Part shown: positions 1 through 9,314 of the stretch, piece by piece
Position numbering within the stretch: position 1 is the first letter of the stretch
How the letters are laid out: the number at the start of each line of letters is the position of its first letter
Source: Phycomyces blakesleeanus NRRL 1555(-)
Taxonomy: Eukaryota > Mucoromycota > Mucoromycetes > Mucorales > Phycomycetaceae
Assembly: GCF_001638985.1 (NCBI RefSeq)
Contig: NW_017265144.1
Location: 620,001-684,000 of the forward strand
DNA length: 64,000 nucleotides
Direction: 5' to 3'
Made by a program: the position numbers and the translations under genes
The notes under the pieces: generated by a model
Databases searched by the model: none
What the model was told of the DNA's origin: nothing
What the model saw: the letters and a program-made list of their open reading frames with translations, nothing else

Positions 1-230
1 GATATTCGTCTTGGTAGGAAAGAAAGTTACAGAAAGTGACAAAGAAGATTCTACCGAGAAAATCAAAGTTTCTTTATCTATAATAAAGCCAGGTAAATAA
101 CCTGTAGATGACAGCAAAATTATATGCATGAATGATAGCATTTAATAATAATAAAATCATATTATAACATGTTTTTTTAGGAGCTTCGTATGAGCCTGAG
201 TATGGCAAATATTATAATACCATATATTGA
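1..230 (+). CDS. 3' end of an unrecognised spliced gene (partial)
   Basis: The first 92 bases are open in the frame starting at base 2, with a charged, lysine/glutamate-rich run, and end at a good donor (CCAG|GTAAATAA). An intron would run 93-180 and end in a T-rich acceptor (TTTTTTTAG). The second exon (181-230) continues the reading phase and stops at TGA 228-230, giving a tyrosine-rich C-terminus (PEYGKYYNTIY). I do not recognise the family. The 5' part lies outside the window. Support rests on one donor/acceptor pair and an open frame of 47 codons, so this could be chance. Confidence 0.4.
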
Positions 231-976
231 GTTTATTGTTTGTTTTTTTAACCTTAAAGATAATTTAGAAGTAAGGACTCCAAATGGACGTGTATATTAT
301 GGAACCACTACATTGAAAAAAGTGCAAACGTATGTCACTGGCGACAAACTTACTTTTTCTATCGGTGTGTCTCTTGAAGGATAATAATAATAATAATAGT
401 AAAAGTCAAAAGTCAAAAACCTACTGTGTGAACTCTGTTTACATAAGAAAATATTTGCCGTGCTAATTAGTTTCTGTATAAAACGTTGTCAGAAATAAAA
501 AGCGAAAAGAGTTTTCAATGAGTCCAGAAAACAAAATAGAATATAGAGAAAATGAAGTACTGTGATAACGCTCGGGTTTACCCAACAGTAAGAAATATAA
601 TAATAGATATATATATAGAAAGAAAAAGAACAAACATTCCAAGAAGTGTGTCTATACCTATCCCCAAGAGCTGTTATAAATTAAGGACGATTAGAATAAA
701 AGTGTAAAGCAAATCATATAAAAGTAAAATTAGAATCAAGATCAATAAAATAAAGGTAGATAGAAATAGAAAATTTATCATTGCTTCTTTAAAGATTCTT
801 ACATGCGAACAATTAATACTATTTTGCTGTAAGTATCATGTGAAAAGTAATAACCATGAAATACAATGCACAAGAATGTACATTGTGCAAGGAATCGAAG
901 GAGACTCTGTAAATAGCCCCATACTTCTTTGCAGGATATCATGGTCTGAGCAGAACCAATACAGCACACATATTTA
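231..976. other. intergenic, AT-rich, no gene seen
   Basis: Only short chance open frames. Holds presumptive 3' flanks of the left-edge gene and of the F-box relic that begins at 977. No promoter, tRNA or repeat that I can support. Confidence 0.5.
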
Positions 977-1775
977 TCACTCGATATCTTCTGGTAAAAA
1001 TATAACAGGAACAGCCTTAATATTGCCGAATCTCAATTCGCCATATCCATTGTAAAGCCCGTGCGTCCAGTTGTTCTCTCGCTCGTATCCACTATACGAG
1101 CTATCATCCTTAAAAGTCAAACTGGCTGTATTCGACTGAAAGCTTTGATCGTATTTAAGTATGACATCGACTTTTTCCTCTGAAAGTACTATAGTTTCTT
1201 GGCCAGCTCTCCAAACAACCGGTTCGTACTCATATGTATATAGCCAATAAATATGATGAATTGCTAATAAAGGAGATCTTAGATCAATCTCAGTTTTCTT
1301 TCTTTCGTTCTTTTCGTCTGATAATCGAGGGTCGTTTAGTTGAGGCAGAAGTATCAGGCTGACAGCATAATCTCTACCTGTTTGTTTGGATGATGTACTG
1401 TATTCAACAATGCCAATTCCCAGAGTGTTTAAGAAAGTATATGGCATACCAATTAGCAAATCTCCAGGATTTTTACATCTAAATCCTAGGACACACAAAT
1501 TATCCAAAGTCATATCTCTCAATCTTTCGCACCTTAAAGAGATATAATTCAATACTTTGGCAAATGTAGTACACCGATATAGACTTAAGATCTGTAGTCC
1601 ATGTTGCTGTAGTTTTAGATCCTCGGTTGTTGGACTTGGTTTAATGCGCAATGTTCTACCACTAAATCCCACTCGTTTGGGGGCCGGGCAATTGTCCAAT
1701 AGATCATTTATAAGAAGATCCACATTGTTACCACTGATTTAAATCCTTGTCAAAAATGGGTAGTAAGAGGATATC
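977..1775 (-). pseudogene. F-box/LRR family C-terminal relic
   Basis: A 248-residue open frame matches the C-terminal third of the intact paralogs in this window: LDNC near its start, the CEKTGC-type block (here CKNPGDLLIGMPYTFLNTL), the DEKNERKK segment and the terminal YNGYGELRFGNI motif. Homology continues upstream of this frame in the same phase (SSYYPFLT) through an in-frame TAA (about 1740) to about 1775, then stops. The F-box and most of the repeat region are missing, so this is a truncated duplicate. Confidence 0.75.
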
Positions 1776-2177
1776 CAACAGTCGGCTAGCTCTTAACTTT
1801 CCTAAAACAAGACACCACCACTTTAGCTAAATAAAGGATCACTTCACCCAACAGTTCAATTTATATTTTTAAATATTTTTTTTTGAAGATGTTTTTAGTA
1901 ATCAATTTTAAATCCTTTTCAAATAATCTTTATTTAGAATACAATAAGTTGCACTGGTGGAGGTACAACCTTTAGCTAAAATTATAAATTAGAGATAAAG
2001 ATGACTGTTTGGGATGCTCTTTGCAATTAGACTTTGTACCTTGGCTTATGACTTTGGTCATCTACTGTTTATGTCTTGTATTTTTACGCTCAAAATTGAA
2101 CTTACAATATATTACTTGTGTGAATTTGGTTTTTACTTTATTTTCTTTTGAAAAGAGCCTATCATACGGCCTATTCT

Positions 2178-4103
2178 CTACCAGTCAAAATATTCTTTTT
2201 CATATTTAACAAGAGCAGTTTTAATCTTTTTAAATCTCAATTCGGCATATCCATAGTCAAGTCTGCAGTATCTTTCCATTTTGGAGATATTTTCATTACA
2301 CAAGCTGGCATCTTTTACTGTTTGACTGATTCTGTTTGACCGCAAGTTTTGGTAGTATTCAAGTGGGGTATTGGATCCTTTTTCTGTAAGCTTCATAGTG
2401 TATATGTAAGCACGCCCACAATAATTCCAGATACTATATGTATGGAACCACCCAATATGGTTAATTCCTATTATAGGCCACTTTGAATCCATTTCCTTTT
2501 TTTCTGTTTCGTTCTTTTCGTCTGATAATTGAGACACAAGTGTCAGATCAATAGTATGATTTGGGCCCGTTACTTCGTCCGATGTGCCGTATTGGAGCAG
2601 GCCGATGTTCAAAGTCTTTAGGCTAGTATGTGTCATATCGAGTAGCATGCATCCTGTTTTTTCACAGATAGATCCCTCGATGAACACATTATCCAAGGTC
2701 ATATATTCCAAACTTCTACACCTGAAAGAAAAGTAATTTAATAATTCAGTGGTTACAGCGCACTCGTGCAAGATTAAAATCTGCAATCCATGCTGATAAT
2801 GCTGCTCCTGTTTCTGCTGCGCTGACTCCTCGGTTGTCGTTTCTGGATCAATGCTCAAATATCCAGCACCAAATTTCAGTTGTTTGAGTGCCACACATCT
2901 GTCCAATAGATTACCAAGGTTAAGAGAAGATCCGTCGCTATTGATGCAAATATTTGTCAAAACCGGATAGTAAGAGGATAATTCGAGAATCGAATTTTCG
3001 TCATTATCGCTATATATAAACCCTGTAAGCGAAAGACTTTCGAGTGTTTCAGAAAATGACCGTAAAATTCTGTCGATGTCAATCGGATACGAACGGTCTA
3101 CTTCATCGCAATGTGTTCCGTCTAATTCCAAATGCTTCAGAGGGACTTTTAATGCATAAAACAATTCCCATAAAACAAAGTCGCCAAACACAAAATACTC
3201 GTCGATCGTAAAGTTGAATGTTTCCAGGTGCCGAAATGCATTTGGATTGGATTGAAAAAGAGATATCATTGCCAGCTTCTGGCCCGAGTTCATATTGTCA
3301 GTACGTACTTGTGTGGCGTTTAGCTTTAGAGAGCGCAAGTTCGGATACTTGTATCCAAAATAGTACAGCCACAAAGGATTCCATTTATTCCAATCTCTAT
3401 TATAGTAAATGCTATGGCATTCGTATGCTATCGAATATATATCCAGGGTCGTGACAGCAAAAGCCGGTGTCGTATTTGGGATTGTGTCCAATATAGACGA
3501 AAAGTCGATATTGAGATATATTTCAGCGTCAATAGAAGATAGTTTTTGCAAGTTTTGGTGCATTTTGTCAAAGTCAACAACACTAAATTCCGTGTGAAAC
3601 CCTTGCTCTACTCTGTGTATTTCCAATTTTTGGAGCATGCTACACGTGTTTATGAATTCAAATAGGTCTTTTGCTGACTGTTTGTCTTTAGTTGCACGCA
3701 AGTGTATCTTCAAACTTTCCAAAGACTTCCATACTGCATCTGATCTTGTTATCTCTGTATAGACATTTCTATAGTCGTTACTCCCTAGATCCAAGCGCTT
3801 CAAGTTTGGCAGATGTTTGAATAATCCAAAAAAATGTATCTCTGGTACTTCTAATGGATAACTAAAATTAGGTGTGCGTAAACTGTGAACCCATAGACAA
3901 TGTAATGTGGATACATTTTGGGAAGTTTTGATCATTTCAATAAGTTCTTTCGCTCGTTGACAGGTATCAATCTGTATATTTCTCCACAGGGCCTCTTGAA
4001 ACGGATATCTCCATGCCTTGCAGGTTAGGGCACAAGAACATTTGTCCGTTGTTGATAAGTTAACAGCAATCTGCGAAAGAATTTCATATGGTAGCTCTGC
4101 CAT
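2178..4103 (-). CDS. F-box protein with leucine-rich-repeat-like body (intact copy 1)
   Basis: Single-exon gene of about 641 residues from ATG 4103. The N-terminus is an F-box (ELPYEILSQIAVNLSTTD, then CALTCKAWRYPFQEALW), the Skp1-binding module of SCF ubiquitin ligases. The rest is an irregular leucine-rich solenoid with family landmarks: LPNLKRLDLG, LWLYYFGYKYPNLRSLKL, NPNAFRHLETF, LLDRCVALKQL, CEKTGCMLLDMTHTSLKTL and YGYAELRFKKI at the end. By analogy with F-box/LRR proteins it should recruit substrates to an SCF ligase; the substrate is unknown. ATG 4103 is chosen because the F-box starts there. The frame stays open upstream to an ATG at 4199, which would add a hydrophobic 32-residue lead translated from pyrimidine-rich promoter DNA. 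Confidence 0.85.
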   Translation of the reverse strand: MAELPYEILSQIAVNLSTTDKCSCALTCKAWRYPFQEALWRNIQIDTCQRAKELIEMIKTSQNVSTLHCLWVHSLRTPNFSYPLEVPEIHFFGLFKHLPNLKRLDLGSNDYRNVYTEITRSDAVWKSLESLKIHLRATKDKQSAKDLFEFINTCSMLQKLEIHRVEQGFHTEFSVVDFDKMHQNLQKLSSIDAEIYLNIDFSSILDTIPNTTPAFAVTTLDIYSIAYECHSIYYNRDWNKWNPLWLYYFGYKYPNLRSLKLNATQVRTDNMNSGQKLAMISLFQSNPNAFRHLETFNFTIDEYFVFGDFVLWELFYALKVPLKHLELDGTHCDEVDRSYPIDIDRILRSFSETLESLSLTGFIYSDNDENSILELSSYYPVLTNICINSDGSSLNLGNLLDRCVALKQLKFGAGYLSIDPETTTEESAQQKQEQHYQHGLQILILHECAVTTELLNYFSFRCRSLEYMTLDNVFIEGSICEKTGCMLLDMTHTSLKTLNIGLLQYGTSDEVTGPNHTIDLTLVSQLSDEKNETEKKEMDSKWPIIGINHIGWFHTYSIWNYCGRAYIYTMKLTEKGSNTPLEYYQNLRSNRISQTVKDASLCNENISKMERYCRLDYGYAELRFKKIKTALVKYEKEYFDW

Positions 4104-4247
4104 TACAATTATAATAATTATATAGAAAGAAAAGGAAAGGGAGAAAGAAATGAAACAGATGAAAATCAGTATATTGCCATATATATATATATATGACAAT
4201 AAAATGAAAATCTCCAGCTAAAAGAACATAAACGTTGCGACAAACTA

Positions 4248-4316
4248 ATGGTGCGAGTTACAATTCTGGTTACATTTGAATCATTGAGGTAACCATAAAG
4301 ATGTACAAGGCGCAGC
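4248..4316 (-). promoter_or_regulatory. conserved upstream block of the F-box cluster (copy at gene 2178-4103)
   Basis: About 145-210 bases upstream of ATG 4103 lies a stretch (GTTACATTTGAATCATTGAG, then GTAACCATAAAGATGTACAA and GGCGCA) that is almost identical ahead of 15472 and 29854, and diverged ahead of 32669 and at 27.57 kb. Conservation next to several start codons, while surrounding DNA differs, suggests a promoter or regulatory element. Function is inferred only from position. Confidence 0.55.
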
Positions 4317-4784
4317 AACACCTTGTTAGTTTGGCTTTTGTAGCACATTATCATTTTTTTAAAGAAGGACAAAAACAAAAAAGAAGACAAACTAGGAGAA
4401 GTGAAAATGAATAACAGCCAACCGAAAGCTATTTTGTTTCCAAGTACGACTACAGTTGTTTTTTTTTTTTAAAAAAAATATATGAATAATGATATCACAG
4501 AACATTTGGAATGCACAAAAAGAGTTCGTTAATTTATGTTGTGACCTAGCAAGCTCAAATATTCAGTCCAATACAGAGCAGCTTTCTCACTGTATTGATG
4601 ATCTGATAGCTCAAAATTAGATATTTTACTATCAAGATATTTTGCTTTGTTTTATAACTTTTATTTTCCACCGTCAATTCCTTGTTTTATTACACTCAGA
4701 ATGAAATATCACAGTATATTGTTTGAGTATTTTTTTAATTTACTATTTGTTTTTGAAAATACTCTCTTATACACTATATTATCT

Positions 4785-5030
4785 AACTCTCTTTGCCGGT
4801 TGCTTTCAATATCAAAGGAAAATCTTCAACCTTACCAAATCTAAATTTGCTGTATCCTTTATAAAGCTCGTATTTCCAGCAGTCTTCTAGTTCCTCTTCA
4901 TCATACAAGCCGTGATCATGTAAAGGTGAGTTGATACTGTTTGACTGAACGTTTTTTAAGTATTCAAGTGAAATATGGATTCTTTAAATTGAAAGTTCCA
5001 TAGTGTCTGTACCGAATATCCCAGTTGACA
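4785..5030 (-). pseudogene. F-box/LRR family extreme C-terminal fragment
   Basis: Read on the minus strand, this stretch encodes the last family block: an EYLKNVQSNS-like segment, an acidic run, then WKYELYKGYSKFRFGK, matching the C-termini of the intact paralogs. One frame change is needed near 4975. It ends abruptly at about 5030, where an LTR-like repeat shared with 12.5 kb and 48.4 kb begins, so the mobile element probably truncated it. Confidence 0.65.
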
Positions 5031-5560
5031 ATGAGGTATTTGCGATTGTTATTAGGTTAATATCTCAATAATGGGAAAATTAGATACTGTGAGAGTGTTA
5101 TTTATTAAAGAGACAAAATAATATTGTTTATATCTGTTGTTATTAAAGTTCCTGTAATTCAAATTCCTGTTATGTAATGGTTGGTTTATACTGTATGAGT
5201 GTTTAGTGTGCGTGTGCCTGGTGTGTAACAGTTCCGGAGATAGTTAACTTGCCAGGTTCATTAGCAAGAAGGAACCAGTGTTTCGTTGTGGAATCTGTTC
5301 TTCATTCAATTGTGATGTGTATAACACAAATGGGAAGCACGAAAACAATTATTTGGGCTTGAACTGGGGGAGGTAAACCCATAGGAAGGTATGGCTAATG
5401 AGAATATAGAGAAGAGGTTCGAGAGTAAGGTTTAAGAGGAACAGAGAGGAAGAATTACTCTAATTGTTTTTGTAGTAAACGAAGCCATACGTCTGTTTTT
5501 TTTTGTAATTGAAAGATCAAGTGTAGAGTGTAAGTCATGTAATTAAGAGTACCTTTAGTC
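5028..5560. mobile_element. LTR-like repeat relic (family shared with 12.5, 19.6 and 48.4 kb)
   Basis: Starting near GGTTAATATCTCAATAATGG and AGATACTGTGAGAGTG, the first 250 bases resemble 48430-48740 (both have ATTTATTAAAGAGA, TATATCTGTT and GCCAGGTTCATTAGCAA). The start also resembles 12510-12570. The later part (TTCGAGAGTAAGGTT, GAAGCCATAC, TTTTTGTAATTGAAAGA) resembles 19615-19745. No coding potential. Probably a solo LTR or terminal part of a retroelement. Confidence 0.5.
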
Positions 5561-5868
5561 GTATTATTTGAATTTAGCTTTATATAAAATATATATACTT
5601 TGGAAAATGTAGTTCAAAAAAAAAGAAGCAGCCCCAGCTATTACATTTCTAAAAATATTTACTAAAAATATTGGATAGTTTATGATCTGCTCTATAGATT
5701 CCCATTTTTATACATATTTTTTTTCTTCTTCTTATTTAAATAAGATAGTAGCTTATAACAATAATTAGAAAAACTCGTAAAAATTATGATTACTACAAAG
5801 CTGATAACGTTCAAGGTATTTAGCTCGCTTTTTTTTTTGTTAAATTATCATTAAAAGACAAAAATCCA

Positions 5869-6698
5869 ATAAAATCATCTTAAGAAAAGAAGAGTGTGTT
5901 TGAAAATATTATTATTTTTCAAGTGCTTCATTTTTATTGAAAGTTAAAGTGAAAGTAAAAGTGCTACTGCCGCAGATTCTCTAATAAAATCACAGAGTTT
6001 TAAGAAATTTTGTAATTTTTAAAGAAAATTAAAAGGGGGGAGTGAGAGAGTGGGGGGAAGGGTAAGTTATGCATTTATGAAATTAGAGTTAAGAGAGTCT
6101 TGGGGGGTTGGTTTTATAAAACGAATAGTGAAGGATTGATTATATGTTGAAATTATTTCTAAGAGTCTAGAAAAGCATTGGATTTTTTAATAAACGAATA
6201 GTAACGGGACGATTTTTGGGTATTGACCAATTCTGAAAATGTTAGGATATATTTAGATTCGTTAACAAAATGAATGGTGAAGGTATCTCCTTTTTTGTCT
6301 CACAAAAGCATAAAATATATATGTAAAAAAAAACTAGCCCGTCTAATTCAATTTATAAAAAAATCTAAAAAGATCTCTGAAACACTAAGGCGTTTCTGAA
6401 ACAAATAGCTACCCCGTCCAACGAACCGGTTTGTAAATCACCAAAGTTTTCCTAGCAGTGGTGATATTTTTTGAAACACTTGATTACCCCTACCCAATCG
6501 TTTTATAAAAAAAATATAAGGTTTCTCTAAAACGCCACTCTTGCATGGACCGCATGACTGATATTCATCTCACTCTCCCCTTTTAATTTTATTTTCTAAA
6601 AATTATGAAATCTTCTCAAATTCTGTGATTTTGTGAGAATTTGCAACAGTAGCACTTTTCTTTTCAATAAATTGTACTGATACGCTACCCTAATATTT
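5869..6698 (+). repeat. palindromic element copy 1, left arm
   Basis: 830-base arm almost perfectly complementary to 7052-7881 (axis at about 6875). The arm is itself bounded by imperfect inverted repeats: near its start GTGCTACTGCCGCAGATTCT and AAAAGGGGGGAGTGAGAG, near its end the complements CTCACTCTCCCCTTTT and GCAACAGTAGCACTTTT. No open frame of note. It resembles a foldback or large MITE unit. Confidence 0.85.
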
Positions 6699-7051
6699 TA
6701 AAACAGTTGGTGTTGACAGACCAAAAGTTCAAAGAAAAGGGCAAAAAAAGGTCAATTTTTTAATCGACTCTAAATAACTAGTATTCTTCAAGTGTCATTT
6801 TGGTTGAAAAGAAGAGCATGTATTTGATGAAAACTGTGTGCTAGGGAGCAAAATCTAGAATAATTTACAATAAAAGATTCCCAGTTAATGATAGGGACGG
6901 CATTATAAGCACAATTTTGAACAATTGTTTTTTTTAAAAAAAGGTGCGGACAGTCATAAATTAGTCTGATTAACCAAATTGATCCTGAACATGTTTTATC
7001 CTTTTTTTGCCTTTCTTTAATCTTTTATTCTGTCTACTCCAACTATTTTCA
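6699..7051. repeat. palindromic element copy 1, central segment
   Basis: 353-base non-palindromic core between the arms, although its two ends (GTTGGTGTTGACAGACC and the complement GTTGGAGTAGACAGAAT) are partly complementary. The same core occurs inverted at 9667-10019 and in the copy-1 orientation at about 20803-21150. It carries a minus-strand frame of about 75 codons without an obvious start that is also open in the third copy. Confidence 0.8.
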
Positions 7052-7881
7052 AATATTAGTGTAGCGTATCAGTACAATTTATTGAAAAGAAAAGTGCTAC
7101 TGTTGCAAATTCTCACAAAATCACAGAATTTGAGAAGATTTCATAATTTTTAGAAAATAAAATTAAAAGGGGAGAGTGAGATGAATATCAGTCATGCGGT
7201 CCATGCAAGAGTGGCGTTTTAGAGAAACCTTATATTTTTTTTATAAAACGATTGGGTAGGGGTAATCAAGTGTTTCAAAAAATATCACCACTGCTAGGAA
7301 AACTTTGGTGATTTACAAACCGGTTCGTTGGACGGGGTAGCTATTTGTTTCAGAAACGCCTTAGTGTTTCAGAGATCTTTTTAGATTTTTTTATAAATTG
7401 AATTAGACGGGCTAGTTTTTTTTTACATATATATTTTATGCTTTTGTGAGACAAAAAAGGAGATACCTTCACCATTCATTTTGTTAACGAATCTAAATAT
7501 ATCCTAACATTTTCAGAATTGGTCAATACCCAAAAATCGTCCCGTTACTATTCGTTTATTAAAAAATCCAATGCTTTTCTAGACTCTTAGAAATAATTTC
7601 AACATATAATCAATCCTTCACTATTCGTTTTATAAAACCAACCCCCCAAGACTCTCTTAACTCTAATTTCATAAATGCATAACTTACCCTTCCCCCCACT
7701 CTCTCACTCCCCCCTTTTAATTTTCTTTAAAAATTACAAAATTTCTTAAAACTCTGTGATTTTATTAGAGAATCTGCGGCAGTAGCACTTTTACTTTCAC
7801 TTTAACTTTCAATAAAAATGAAGCACTTGAAAAATAATAATATTTTCAAACACACTCTTCTTTTCTTAAGATGATTTTATT
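7052..7881 (-). repeat. palindromic element copy 1, right arm
   Basis: Reverse complement of 5869-6698. The first inner mismatch visible is ATTAGTG versus the expected ATTAGGG. Together the arms could fold into a hairpin of about 830 paired bases with a 353-base loop. Confidence 0.85.
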
Positions 7882-8366
7882 TTTTAAAATTATGTATGTG
7901 ATTTCCATGCTCCAACTGATAAAAATTTAAAAATTTAAAAATATATTGTTGTTAGAAATACTTTAATTATAGAAGAGTTTTTTAACGGCATTTTCCAAAA
8001 ATCATTTAATTAATAAGCAAATTGAATTTAAATACTACTTCTGCAGACACCCTAATCATTTTCTAATTCTTTGTTACTAATTACATACTTGTAGGTTAAA
8101 AAAACAAGAATCAGTTTAATCTTTAGAGCAAATTTATAACCAAGATGAATAGAAAATAAATATACAGGTAAAGGGTGCTTATGGAACTCCTTATCGGAAA
8201 AGTTGTTTTTATTGAAACCATTTAAATATTGCTTTTTTTTAAAAAATAAATAAATAAATAATTTCGTAGATATACCAGAAAACTAGCTGGGAAGGAACAA
8301 TGGCTCTTCCAAAATTCGGGTGAGACCGTCAAACGAACTGCGAATAAACAATTGCTGATTCAGAGT
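7882..8366. other. non-coding right flank of the palindrome
   Basis: AT-rich, no open frame. Part (GAAGAGTTTTTTAACGGCAT, then CTACTTCTGCAGAC) is related to 21205-21290, the right side of the truncated third copy, so it belongs to the repeat family. Repeated identically at 10850-11334. Confidence 0.6.
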
Positions 8367-9198
8367 TCAATTTTCCGTGGGCTCGTTCACATCAGAAAAT
8401 TCATCGCCGTTCTCATCTGAAATACCAACTGGAACTTGTAAGATTATACTGATGAAGTTTGCAGAAGACTTGTGGTTTCGTCTGTGATAGTTTTAGAATG
8501 TATCTTATTAAGACCAGCTTCCAAGAGCTACAATATATACTGCAAGTATTCCACACTCCAATGCAAGGTAGGGGGCTATCGATCTAATTGATACTGTGTA
8601 GTGTGTTTACCTGGGTAGCGAATTTCTAATTCAAGGAGAAATTGTAGAAGTCTGTACTGCTCGGCTTGGTTGGTTGACTTTGACGAAAAATGCCTCTTGT
8701 GGGCGAATTGTGCTTTAGGATTGTCACGGAGAGCGCAAAAGGTACGAACAGGGCAGAGACTAGCGGCTGCATGCTTCTAGATAATTATCGTCTTCCCTAT
8801 TCTCCGTCCTTTCTGACTTTCTTTGGGTGCCAAAACATCAAAAGTGAGCGCACCAGATGTGAAGTTGACGGTGGCGGAAAACAACCGAAGTTTTGAGAAA
8901 TCGGAAGGTCGTAGAAAGGTAGCCATGGCTAGAAGAAACGCTGACTTCTGTGATAGTGGGGGGGAGAGATGTACTCGTGGAGGAAACAGTTGATGCTATG
9001 TATAATAAAGTTGGTCCAATATTAACTGTGGGTTTGGTCTGTCGAAATCGAGTGTCTTTTGTATGGGAGACAAACAAAAAGAAAGTATATGTCTTCATAC
9101 TACCGTATACTACTTGGTTAAATGTGTAACTTCAAAATGTCCATCCGATGATTCTTTATTGCTGCCAGACTATATACACAGGAATGGAAATACACCAG
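8367..9198 (-). pseudogene. DIRS-type tyrosine recombinase relic (first copy, cut by gap)
   Basis: Identical to the downstream part of the relic at 11335-12166; see that entry for motifs. The upstream, N-terminal part of the recombinase is missing because the sequence runs into the N gap at 9199. The short open frames here are fragments of this decayed gene or antisense to it. Confidence 0.6.
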
Positions 9199-9314
9199 NN
9201 NNNNNNNNNNNNNNNNNNNNNNNNNNNNNNNNNNNNNNNNNNNNNNNNNNNNNNNNNNNNNNNNNNNNNNNNNNNNNNNNNNNNNNNNNNNNNNNNNNNN
9301 NNNNNNNNNNNNNN
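9199..9314. other. scaffold gap (116 N)
   Basis: Run of Ns. The flanking contig ends contain the same 2.85 kb sequence, so the true distance and copy number across the gap are unknown. Confidence 1.

Larger units (their letters stand above)
6347..9198 (+). repeat. direct duplicate, first copy (ends at scaffold gap)
   Basis: This 2852-base block recurs at 9315-12166, offset 2968, apparently without differences except that the palindrome core (6699-7051) is reversed. The block ends exactly at the N run, and the second copy begins exactly after it. That layout is typical of one locus represented twice at a scaffold join. Confidence 0.85.

Noticed and set aside
5869..7881. CRISPR-like or tandem array interpretation of the repeat-rich region
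   Set aside because: The repeats are long inverted arms, not short regularly spaced direct repeats, and the host is a eukaryote.
8690..9098. Open frames 8690-8896 (plus) and 8838-9098 (minus), and their copies at 11658-12066, as independent genes
   Set aside because: They lie across the decayed DIRS recombinase; the real homology needs frame changes and runs through both, so they are fragments or antisense shadows.
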